Assembly: GCF_020531965.1 (NCBI RefSeq)
Contig: NZ_JAJAWH010000014.1
Location: 62,001-126,000, forward strand
Reading direction: 5' to 3'
DNA length: 64,000 nt
Origin: Pseudorhizobium xiangyangii
GTDB taxonomy: Bacteria > Pseudomonadota > Alphaproteobacteria > Rhizobiales > Rhizobiaceae
The translations under genes were made by a program, and so were the position numbers. This document shows positions 15,075-22,585 of the stretch, in pieces. The notes beneath the pieces were generated by a model, which had not been told where the DNA came from, searched no databases, and was given only the letters and a program-made list of their open reading frames with translations. Position 1 is the stretch's first letter, and each line of letters opens with the position of its first letter.

Positions 15075-17615
15075 CTAACGCTTCGGCCGGCTTTTGGAGG
15101 CCACCTTGATCTCTGCCTCGGCCGACCTGAAGTCCGCCCACGGATCGTTGGCCAGCTGTTCCAGTCGAACTGTCGCGTTGTTTACCGTGAAGTAGGCGGG
15201 GCCGATGGCGTCGGTGAGTTCTTCCCATGCGATCGGCATGGAAACCGGAGCACCGGCACGGGCTCGCGTCGAGTAGGGAGCGACCGCCGTCGCGCCGCGC
15301 CCGTTGCGCAGGTAGTCGAGCAGGATCTTTCCCTTGCGCTTCGACTTGGTGATCGTCGAGACATAACGGTCCGGACTGTCTCCCGCCATTCCGTCTGCCA
15401 ACGCCTTCATGGCGGCCTTCACGTCGGGCCACTCTGCCTTTGGCTTCACCGGGGCGACCACATGAAGCCCCTTGCCGCCGGAGGTTTTCACGAAACCGGT
15501 CAAACCCATCGCCTCGAACCGTTCCCGCACCTCTTGTGCGGCCACGATGATGTCCTCCCAGGTCGTGCCGTCGCCGGGGTCAAGGTCGATATTGACCATG
15601 TCGGGCTTTTCCCATCTCTCGATGGTCGATCCCCATGGGTGGATCTCAAGAGTGCCGCCCTGAACCAGTCCCAGGAGACCATCCAGGTCTTGGATGACGA
15701 TATCCTCTTCTGCCGGATCTGCCGGATCCTTGGCGGTCTTGATCTGGCTGTTCATGCCCTTCCAGGCATGCTTCTGGAAAAACAGTGGCTTGCCCACGCC
15801 CTCGGGTCCCCTGACCAGGGCAAGTGGGCGGTTGACCACATATGGAGCCATCAGGCGCCACACCTGGATATAATAGTCGGCGAGCCCCGCCTTGGTCACA
15901 CCGACGTCCGGCCAGTAGACGCGATCGGGATGTGTCAGGTTCACGCTTCGCCTGGCGGGCTCCTCGGTATGTTCATCGGCAGTCTTCATCGGTCCGCCCT
16001 CGCGCACGACGTCTATTGCCCGCTTGTCTTCCCTCAAGCCCCGATAGGCTGCGTGACGAATATGAGAATCGGCGGTCCAGCCGCGGAACTCCACTTCAGC
16101 CACCAGGTCCGGCTTCAGAAAGACAACATCCTTTTTTTCGATCCCCGAGAGCTTTTCGTCAAACGGACTCTTCTCGACGCGAAACTCTTCCAGTTGCCCG
16201 AAGAGAGATCGCGCTACCTGATTACTATAGCCCGTGCCCACGCGGCCGGCGTGCCTCAGCTTGCCGTTTTCGTAGTAGCCCATGACCAGCGAGCCGATCG
16301 CGCCCCTGGATACCGAGGACGGAACATAGCCAGCAACGACGAACTCCTGTCGCGCCGAGCACTTGGACTTGATCCAGTCACGCCCGCGACCACCGCGGTA
16401 CGGTGCATCCTCGATCTTCGATATGATGCCTTCCAGGCTCAGGCGGCAGGCATGCTTCAGCACGAGCCCGCCTTCCTCGCCGAAATGTTCGCTGTAGCGA
16501 AGTACCTCGCTCCCCCCGGACAGTAAGGTTTCCAATGCCTCCTTGCGGCTCAGTAGCTTGGCACTCGTAAGGTCGAGCCCGTCGAGGTAAATGAGATCGA
16601 ACGCGAAGAACACGAAACGATCCGTCCGGCCTTCGCTGAGATCCTGCTGCAGAAGCGAGAAGTCTGTGGCTCCCGACCCGGCATTGACTGCGACCTCGCC
16701 GTCTATGATGGCTTGGGTGATGGGCAATCCTTTGAATGCGCCCAATATTCCGTCGCCGAACTTATGGGTCCAGTCGAGGCCGGTGCGGGTCAGCAAGCGG
16801 ACTTTTCCGTTGTCGATCCGGGCCTGGAGCCGATAGCCGTCCAGCTTGATCTCATGGATCCACCGCTTGCCGGAAGGCGCACTTTTGGCCAAGGAAGCAA
16901 GCTGGGGCGTGATGAAATCCGGCATCGGGGCCTGTTTCGCCCCCTTGATCGTCCCGAGATTCAGGTCCGCTGAAACGTTTAGCGCCTCCGCGGTCGGCGC
17001 CGGATCGGTCGTCCTGGTCAGCGCCTTGGCCTTCCGGATCCTCGGCACCTTCTTACCCTGCAACTCCTCGATCACGCGACCGCTCTTTACCGAGTTGGGC
17101 AGCTCTTCGAGAATGTCGGGATCGCTTTCGCTGCGGGCGAACTCGTCCTCGCCCTTGATGAGCAGCCAGTTTTCACGCTTCTCGCCCTGGCGGTTCGCCA
17201 TCCGTACAAGATGCCAGCGTCCCTCAAGCTTCTCGCCCTTGAGCTCGAACTCCATATGGCCCTTCTTGTAGGCCTTGTGCGGATCGCCGATCGGCTCCCA
17301 GGTGCCCCGGTCCCACAACAGCACGGCGCCTGCACCGTAGTTGCCGTCGGGAATGGTGCCCTCGAAACCCCCATAGTCCAGCGGATGGTCTTCGACATGC
17401 ACCGCAAGCCGCTTGTCGCCGGGGACAAGACTAGGGCCGCGGGTGACGGCCCAGCTCTTCAGTACGCCGTCCATCTCCAGGCGAAAATCATAATGCAGCC
17501 GCCGTGCCGCATGTTTCTGAATGACGAAGCTGTTGCCGCCTGTCTTCGCCGTCCTGCCCTTCGGTTCCGGAGACGCATTGAAATTGCGCTTCTCGTTATA
17601 GGTCTCGAGGGCCAT
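15075..17615 (-). CDS. ligD: ATP-dependent DNA ligase D (phosphoesterase-ligase-polymerase)
   Basis: The multifunctional end-joining enzyme. Residues about 1-170 are the 3'-phosphoesterase domain (RRLHYDFRLEMDG, VHVEDHPLDYGGFEG). The ligase domain has the AMP-binding motif EIKLDGYR with Lys near 257 and continues to about 520. The C-terminal primase/polymerase domain (about 560-830) has LTHPDRVYWPD, the metal motif NIDLDPGDG and TSGGKGLHVV. At 846 residues all three domains are present, in the order seen in many rhizobial LigD proteins. It starts two bases after the stop of ku2, so ku2-ligD is an operon. It cleans, fills and seals double-strand breaks held by Ku. Confidence 0.97.
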   Translation of the reverse strand: MALETYNEKRNFNASPEPKGRTAKTGGNSFVIQKHAARRLHYDFRLEMDGVLKSWAVTRGPSLVPGDKRLAVHVEDHPLDYGGFEGTIPDGNYGAGAVLLWDRGTWEPIGDPHKAYKKGHMEFELKGEKLEGRWHLVRMANRQGEKRENWLLIKGEDEFARSESDPDILEELPNSVKSGRVIEELQGKKVPRIRKAKALTRTTDPAPTAEALNVSADLNLGTIKGAKQAPMPDFITPQLASLAKSAPSGKRWIHEIKLDGYRLQARIDNGKVRLLTRTGLDWTHKFGDGILGAFKGLPITQAIIDGEVAVNAGSGATDFSLLQQDLSEGRTDRFVFFAFDLIYLDGLDLTSAKLLSRKEALETLLSGGSEVLRYSEHFGEEGGLVLKHACRLSLEGIISKIEDAPYRGGRGRDWIKSKCSARQEFVVAGYVPSSVSRGAIGSLVMGYYENGKLRHAGRVGTGYSNQVARSLFGQLEEFRVEKSPFDEKLSGIEKKDVVFLKPDLVAEVEFRGWTADSHIRHAAYRGLREDKRAIDVVREGGPMKTADEHTEEPARRSVNLTHPDRVYWPDVGVTKAGLADYYIQVWRLMAPYVVNRPLALVRGPEGVGKPLFFQKHAWKGMNSQIKTAKDPADPAEEDIVIQDLDGLLGLVQGGTLEIHPWGSTIERWEKPDMVNIDLDPGDGTTWEDIIVAAQEVRERFEAMGLTGFVKTSGGKGLHVVAPVKPKAEWPDVKAAMKALADGMAGDSPDRYVSTITKSKRKGKILLDYLRNGRGATAVAPYSTRARAGAPVSMPIAWEELTDAIGPAYFTVNNATVRLEQLANDPWADFRSAEAEIKVASKSRPKR

Positions 17616-17617
17616 CG

Positions 17618-18475
17618 TCAGCCGGCCTTCCGTTGGGGAGCAGCTGTTTTCGGCTTCCGCGTGGTCTTCTTGGCCGTCGCGGCTTTTTTACCGCTGCTGG
17701 CCTTTGCGCCCGCACTCTCTCGCAACGCATCAAGAAGGTTTGAAACCTTCTTGACCTCGGGCTTGGTCTTCTTCGGCAGTTTTCGTCCTTCGATCTTGGC
17801 CTTTATCAACTCGGCAAGCGCGGTTTCATACCGGTCGTCAAACTCGGTCGGATCGAACGCGCCCTTCTTGGTGCCGATGATATGTTTCGCCAGATCCAGC
17901 ATTTCGCCTTCGATCTTGAACGTCGCGATGTCGGAAAAGACCTCCTTCGCGGACCGGACCTCGTAGTCGAAGTTCAGCGTGCTTGCGGTCAGGCCTTCGT
18001 CGGTCGGTCTGATCAGCAGTGTGCGAAGCCGACGGAAGAGGACAGTGCGCGCAAGTGCTGCGACATTCTTTTCCTGAAGGCCCTCTCGGATCAGCGCGTA
18101 GACATCTGCTGCGGCCTTGTCGGCAGGCGCAAGATAATACGGCCTGTCCAGAAAGATGGTGTCCACGTCACCACACGGTATGAAGGCTTCCAGATTAAGG
18201 GTCTTGTCGCTTTCGGGAGCCGCTGACTTGATCTCGTCAGGCTCCAGAATAACGTATTCGCCACTGGCGACCTCGTAACCCTTGACGATGTCGTCCTTGT
18301 CGACCTCGCGCCCGGTATCGACGTCCACCATCTGCCGGTGGACGCGATGACCGGTATCGCGATTGATGATGTGAAAACTCACACGATCCGAGGTCGACGC
18401 AGCCGTATAGAGCGCCACTTGGCAGCTCAGCTCCCCGACCTTCAGATAACCCTTCCAGTTTGCACGCGGTGCCAC
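17618..18475 (-). CDS. ku: Ku protein, non-homologous end joining (copy 2)
   Basis: A 285-residue Ku paralogue in an operon with ligD. It opens MAPRANWKGYLKVGELSCQV and keeps the Ku landmarks FHIINRDTGHRV, YVILEPDEI and FLDRPYYLAP. The last 60 residues form a long Lys/Ala-rich tail (KKAATAKKTTRKPKTAA), more extended than in copy 1 and resembling histone H1-like tails. GTG 18475 has GGGAG seven bases upstream. A GGAAC-N16-TGTT element (18502-18526) may drive the operon. Having one Ku linked to LigD and a second on its own is known in rhizobia, where paired Ku proteins can act separately or as heterodimers. That role here is inferred. Confidence 0.95.
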   Translation of the reverse strand: MAPRANWKGYLKVGELSCQVALYTAASTSDRVSFHIINRDTGHRVHRQMVDVDTGREVDKDDIVKGYEVASGEYVILEPDEIKSAAPESDKTLNLEAFIPCGDVDTIFLDRPYYLAPADKAAADVYALIREGLQEKNVAALARTVLFRRLRTLLIRPTDEGLTASTLNFDYEVRSAKEVFSDIATFKIEGEMLDLAKHIIGTKKGAFDPTEFDDRYETALAELIKAKIEGRKLPKKTKPEVKKVSNLLDALRESAGAKASSGKKAATAKKTTRKPKTAAPQRKAG

Positions 18476-18501
18476 GACACAACTCCCTGAAACGCTCTAT
18501 C

Positions 18502-18526
18502 AACATGGGTTGGGGAACTTTGTTCC
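18502..18526 (-). promoter_or_regulatory. EcfG-like promoter, one mismatch, for ku2-ligD
   Basis: Minus strand GGAAC (18526-18522), 16 bases, TGTT (18505-18502). It overlaps an exact promoter on the plus strand at 18514-18538. Confidence 0.5.
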
Positions 18527-18538
18527 GTCGCTTCCGTT
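18514..18538 (+). promoter_or_regulatory. EcfG-type promoter, exact consensus (distal, second sigma gene)
   Basis: GGAAC 18514-18518, 16 bases, CGTT 18535-18538. It lies 61 bases upstream of another exact site in the same direction. Confidence 0.65.
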
Positions 18539-18574
18539 CACCGCTCACTTAGAAGATCGTTCCAGTCGAACAGG

Positions 18575-18600
18575 GGAACCAAAGACGTGAAAAGCGCGTT
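18575..18600 (+). promoter_or_regulatory. EcfG-type promoter, exact consensus (proximal, second sigma gene)
   Basis: GGAAC 18575-18579, 17 bases, CGTT 18597-18600. The GTG of the sigma factor is 45 bases downstream. Confidence 0.82.
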
Positions 18601-18645
18601 TGCCAGCGTCATTCCCACCATCGACCATCGAAGAGGTAGGCAACG

Positions 18646-19158
18646 GTGTCTGAATCACAGTTGAATCGTGATCCCGCACGTGCAGACATAGTTCGGCTTA
18701 TCCCCGCTCTCCGTGCGTTTGCCCGTACTTTCTGCCGGAATTCGACAGATGCGGACGATCTCGTGCAGGAAACGCTCATGAAGTCGCTGGCCAACCTCGA
18801 CAAGTTCGAGCCAGGCACCAAGCTCAAATCGTGGCTCTTCACGATCATGCGCAACACTTATTACACCCGATCGAAAGTGTTGGGGCGCGAGGCGCCGGGC
18901 ACGGACGAGCCAGTCTCCGGGGATACCCCGATGCCGGCCACGCAGGAGCTAAGCGCCCGTACCAGGGAAGTGCAGCGAGCTCTGCTGAAGCTGCCGCCGC
19001 ACTATCGCGAAGTCCTGACACTCGTAGCGATACTCGGTGAAAGTTACGAGGCGACCGCCGAGATCTGCGATTGTGCTGTTGGCACCGTCAAAAGCCGGCT
19101 CAATCGCGCCCGCCACCAGATCCTGCATGAGCTGGGCGAGGACACGGTTCCGAAATGA
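18646..19158 (+). CDS. EcfG-like ECF sigma factor, second copy
   Basis: A 170-residue group 4 sigma factor. Region 2 reads FCRNSTDADDLVQETLMKS and WLFTIMRNTYYTRSK. Region 4 reads LPPHYREVLTLVAILGESYEATAEI and CAVGTVKSRLNRARHQI. Both segments closely parallel the EcfG at 59394-59957 (DADDLVQETLMKS against KADDLVQDTIMKA, CAVGTVKSRLNRAR against CAVGTIKSRVSRAR), so it is a paralogue of the general stress sigma factor. GTG 18646 has AGAGG nine bases upstream. Two exact EcfG promoters lie upstream, so it is probably induced by EcfG or by itself. It has no adjacent anti-sigma gene. A NepR-like gene sits 5 kb away at 13599. Confidence 0.92.
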   Translation: MSESQLNRDPARADIVRLIPALRAFARTFCRNSTDADDLVQETLMKSLANLDKFEPGTKLKSWLFTIMRNTYYTRSKVLGREAPGTDEPVSGDTPMPATQELSARTREVQRALLKLPPHYREVLTLVAILGESYEATAEICDCAVGTVKSRLNRARHQILHELGEDTVPK

Positions 19159-19224
19159 TCTGATGAAACTGCACGCACCAGCGATCATTGCAGCATTAAC
19201 CGGTACATCTTCCCGCCTGCTGCG

Positions 19225-19947
19225 TCACGTGTCCTGATCGAGTTCCGGGTAATGCCGGAAGATGCCGGATTCGTTGAATGCCAGCCTTCGTCTCGATGAA
19301 AGGTAAGCCCGTATGTTCGGGCGCTCTTTCACCATGGCGTGGAGTTTGAGGAGATTGGGATAAGACGGCTCATGGCGCTTGAGTGCATTGGGAAAGGCGT
19401 AGCGGAGGCCTTCCAGAACCTGGAATAGCGACAGATCGACATAGCTGAGACGCCCGCCGATTGCGTGTGCCGGGCCGGTCGGATTGTGCGCCAGAATGCT
19501 TTCAAAATATTCGAGGAACTTCGGTAGTCTCGACTTGAGGAAACGGCCAGCGCGGATCTTTGCCTCGCGCTTCTGGTCCTCGTAGTAGTCGTCGGTGCCC
19601 AGTGGATGGTGGGTGTCGTGGATCTCGGTGATGAAATCGGTGATGGTCAACTGAAGGCCATGAGCGAAAAAGTGGGAGGTTTCATCCGCCGGGACGAGGT
19701 TCAGCTTCGGTCCGAGATAGTGAAGTATGTTTGCGACATGCGAAATGACGTCGCTGCCATCCGTCAGGAATGGAGGCGCAAAGGGGATCATGTGTCCGCC
19801 CCTGCCTTCCAGGAAAGCCATCATCTTTTCAACGCCGCCGTTCTCACGCGCGACGTCGCGGTAGTCGGCCCCGGCCTCCTCCAGAGCCAGCCGGACGAAT
19901 TCGCCGCGACCCTGGATGCCGTCCCAGTAATAGAGTTGGTAGGTCAT
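19225..19947 (-). CDS. Glutathione S-transferase-like protein
   Basis: A 240-residue protein of the glutathione transferase fold. The N-terminal thioredoxin-like part reads MTYQLYYWDGIQGRGEFVRLALEEAG, close to the sigma/mu-like start Y-x-x-x-x-GRGE-x-x-R. DGSDVISHVANILHYLG corresponds to the glutathione gamma-Glu binding site and next helix. The helical domain has AIGGRLSYVDLSLFQVLEGL, the family N-capping region. GAGGAG lies five bases before ATG 19947. An upstream extension to 20004 is not conserved-looking. A GGAAC-N17-GGTT element lies at 19986-20011. The substrate is unknown. It faces away from the glucose dehydrogenase gene. Confidence 0.87.
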   Translation of the reverse strand: MTYQLYYWDGIQGRGEFVRLALEEAGADYRDVARENGGVEKMMAFLEGRGGHMIPFAPPFLTDGSDVISHVANILHYLGPKLNLVPADETSHFFAHGLQLTITDFITEIHDTHHPLGTDDYYEDQKREAKIRAGRFLKSRLPKFLEYFESILAHNPTGPAHAIGGRLSYVDLSLFQVLEGLRYAFPNALKRHEPSYPNLLKLHAMVKERPNIRAYLSSRRRLAFNESGIFRHYPELDQDT

Positions 19948-19985
19948 CTGTGCTCCTCTGTTTCCGTCGCCAGCCCGAGCGGGAA

Positions 19986-20011
19986 AACCGCCATGTCGGG
20001 TCATTAGTTCC
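19986..20011 (-). promoter_or_regulatory. EcfG-like promoter, one mismatch, for the GST gene
   Basis: Minus strand GGAAC (20011-20007), 17 bases, GGTT (19989-19986), 39 bases before the ATG. Confidence 0.35.
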
Positions 20012-20049
20012 CACGGAACAATCGATCGGCCTCAGCGAACTTTGCCGTT

Positions 20050-20074
20050 GGAACTTTTGCAGCGGCAGTGTGTT
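20050..20074 (+). promoter_or_regulatory. EcfG-like promoter, one mismatch, before gcd
   Basis: GGAAC 20050-20054, 16 bases, TGTT 20071-20074, 65 bases upstream of the gcd ATG. Confidence 0.42.
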
Positions 20075-20139
20075 GACGGGCGGGGGTGCGCGGCGTGAGC
20101 CGCGGACCGATGCGGCAGTCGGGACAGGACTTTGAGAAA

Positions 20140-22485
20140 ATGGCTCTTTTAATTACCGCGATCGTATTCACACTCATCGGGTTGGCGCTTGCCGTCGGTG
20201 GGGGGCAGCTCGTGGCCCTGGGTGGAAGCGCCTATTATCTCGTCACGGGCATCGCCTTCGTTCTCACCGCCATCCTCATGTTCATGCGCAAGCCGCTGGC
20301 TTTGATCGTATACGCGTTGATCATCCTGGGCTCGCTCGGTTGGGCCTTGTGGGAAGTCGGCTTCGATTGGTGGCAGCTTGGACCACGCGGCGGCGTGATC
20401 ATTCTGTTGGGGCTCTGGCTCCTGACGCCCTGGGTGCGCCGACCGCTCGGCTTCCAAAGCCCGACGGGCATGCGCTATCCGGTCAATGCCACGCCTCTGG
20501 CCGCCGCTGTCGGGCTCGCGATCGTTATCGCGGTCCTGTCGATGTTCATGGACCCGCACGACATCGACGGCGAGCTGCCGGAAGAGTCCGTCGCTGCGGC
20601 GCCCGCTCTGGGCGCCGACTTTTCTCCGGGTGAATGGCACCAATACGGCCGCACGCCTTTCGGTCAGCGCTACTCGCCGCTCGACCAGATAAACGTCGAG
20701 AATGTGGGCGATCTGGAAGAGGTCTGGAGATACCAGACGGGCGACGTGAAACTTCCCGAGGACGTCGGCGAGACGACCTACCAGGTGACCCCTCTCAAAG
20801 TTGGAAACAGCCTTTTTCTTTGCACGCCGCACAACTGGGCAATCGCCCTCGATGCGACGACCGGTGAGGAGAAATGGAAGTTCGATCCGCATGCCGGCCT
20901 CAATCCCGACCGGCAGCACCAGACGTGCCGTGGCGTGACCTACCATGTCGACCCTGCGGCCCAACCGGGCGCTCCCTGTGCCTCGCGCGTCTACCTGCCG
21001 ACCTCGGATGCGCGGCTGATCGCGCTCGATGCGGCGAACGGGCAAATCTGCACCTCGTTTGCAGACGAGGGAACGCTGCAGCTCGAGACCGGAATGCCGT
21101 ACAACCCGGCGGGCTACTATTACTCGACGTCTCCGCCTGTCATCGTCGCCGGCAAGATCATCATCGGTGGCGCCGTCAACGACAATTACTCGACGCAGTC
21201 CCAGTCGGGCGTCATTCGCGCCTTTGACGTCAATAGCGGGGAACTGCTGTGGAACTGGGATTCCGGAAATCCGACGCAGACGACACCGTTGGCCGAAGGA
21301 CAGACATACACCGCCAACTCGCCCAATAGCTGGTCGATTTTCAGCGTCGATGAGGAACTGGGGCTGGTCTACATTCCGCTCGGCAACCAGGTGCCCGACC
21401 AGCTCGGCATGGGACGCAGCGAGTCCGTCGAGAAATACTCGTCATCGATCGTCGCGCTCGACATGAACACCGGTGCCGATCGCTGGGTATTCCAGACCGT
21501 CCATCATGATTTGTGGGACATGGACGTCCCGGCCCAGCCGGTGCTGTTCAACCTGACACGGGATGACGGTACTGTCGTGCCGGCCCTGGTGGGGCCGACC
21601 AAGCAGGGTGACATCTACGTCCTCGACCGCCGAACTGGCCAACCAATCATCGATGTGACGGAAGAACCCGCTCCGGGTGGCGCAATACCGGAGGATTTCA
21701 CCGCACCCACGCAGCCCACGTCTGCACTGACGTTCAAGCCCGACCCTCTCGAGGAAAAGGATATGTGGGGCATCAGCATGTTCGACCAGATGGTGTGCCG
21801 CATCCGGTTCCACCAGCTGAACTACGAGGGTCGATATACGCCGCCGTCGCTCAACGGCACGATCGTCTATCCCGGTAACTTCGGCACGTTCAACTGGGGC
21901 AGTGTCGCGGTCGATCCCGAGCGACAGGTGATGTTCGGCATGCCGACCTACCTCGCGTTCACGGCGAAGCTCGTACCACGTGCCGATATCCCGCCGAAGG
22001 GGCAGGACGAGAAGGGAAGCGAGCAGGGCCTGAACCGGAACGACGGTGCGCCCTACGGCGTCTTCATGGGACCATTCCTTGGACCGCTGCAAATTCCCTG
22101 CCAGGCGCCGCCGTGGGGTTATGTCGCCGGTGCCGACCTGCGTACCGGGGAAATCGCCTACAAGCATCGCAATGGTACCGTCTACGACATGACGCCGCTG
22201 CCACTGTCGTTCAAGGTCGGTGTGCCGGGGATCGGCGGGCCGATGATCACCAAGGGGGGCGTCGCCTTCCTTGGGGCGGCGGTCGACGACTATCTGCGAG
22301 CCTACAATCTGACAACGGGCGATATTCTCTGGACGGCGCGGTTGCCGGCCGGTGGGCAAGCGACACCGATGACCTACGCAGTCGAGGATGGCCGCCAGTT
22401 CGTGGTCATGGTGGCTGGCGGGCACGGTTCTGTCGGAACCAAGCCCGGCGACTATGTCATCGCATACGCGCTGCCGAGGAACTAA
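20140..22485 (+). CDS. gcd: Membrane-bound PQQ-dependent glucose dehydrogenase
   Basis: A quinoprotein glucose dehydrogenase that oxidises aldoses to lactones in the periplasm and passes electrons to ubiquinone. The first 140 residues form about five membrane helices (LITAIVFTLIGLALAVGG, YYLVTGIAFVLTAIL, VIILLGLWLLTPWV, plus others). An eight-bladed PQQ propeller follows, with WHQYGRTPFGQRYSPLDQIN, VHHDLWDMDVPAQPVL and GPMITKGGVAFLGAAVDDYLRA, typical of Gcd. ATG 20140 is the start that puts a membrane helix at the N-terminus, though its ribosome site is weak. At 781 residues it is full length. PQQ synthesis genes are not in the window. It ends at a strong terminator shared with the kinase gene. 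Confidence 0.94.
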   Translation: MALLITAIVFTLIGLALAVGGGQLVALGGSAYYLVTGIAFVLTAILMFMRKPLALIVYALIILGSLGWALWEVGFDWWQLGPRGGVIILLGLWLLTPWVRRPLGFQSPTGMRYPVNATPLAAAVGLAIVIAVLSMFMDPHDIDGELPEESVAAAPALGADFSPGEWHQYGRTPFGQRYSPLDQINVENVGDLEEVWRYQTGDVKLPEDVGETTYQVTPLKVGNSLFLCTPHNWAIALDATTGEEKWKFDPHAGLNPDRQHQTCRGVTYHVDPAAQPGAPCASRVYLPTSDARLIALDAANGQICTSFADEGTLQLETGMPYNPAGYYYSTSPPVIVAGKIIIGGAVNDNYSTQSQSGVIRAFDVNSGELLWNWDSGNPTQTTPLAEGQTYTANSPNSWSIFSVDEELGLVYIPLGNQVPDQLGMGRSESVEKYSSSIVALDMNTGADRWVFQTVHHDLWDMDVPAQPVLFNLTRDDGTVVPALVGPTKQGDIYVLDRRTGQPIIDVTEEPAPGGAIPEDFTAPTQPTSALTFKPDPLEEKDMWGISMFDQMVCRIRFHQLNYEGRYTPPSLNGTIVYPGNFGTFNWGSVAVDPERQVMFGMPTYLAFTAKLVPRADIPPKGQDEKGSEQGLNRNDGAPYGVFMGPFLGPLQIPCQAPPWGYVAGADLRTGEIAYKHRNGTVYDMTPLPLSFKVGVPGIGGPMITKGGVAFLGAAVDDYLRAYNLTTGDILWTARLPAGGQATPMTYAVEDGRQFVVMVAGGHGSVGTKPGDYVIAYALPRN

Positions 22486-22488
22486 GTA

Positions 22489-22534
22489 ATGAAAGAAGGC
22501 CCGGGCGGCATATGCTGTCCGGGCCTTCTTTCAT
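22489..22534. terminator. Bidirectional terminator between gcd and the hybrid kinase
   Basis: A 16-bp perfect stem (22489-22504 with 22519-22534) with a 14-base loop. It begins four bases after the gcd stop codon and carries AAAG/CTTT ends for both converging genes. Confidence 0.8.
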
Positions 22535-22585
22535 ATGTTCAGCTTCTGCAATCCTGCCCGCCGTAACGAAACGTCGGGCGATCGT

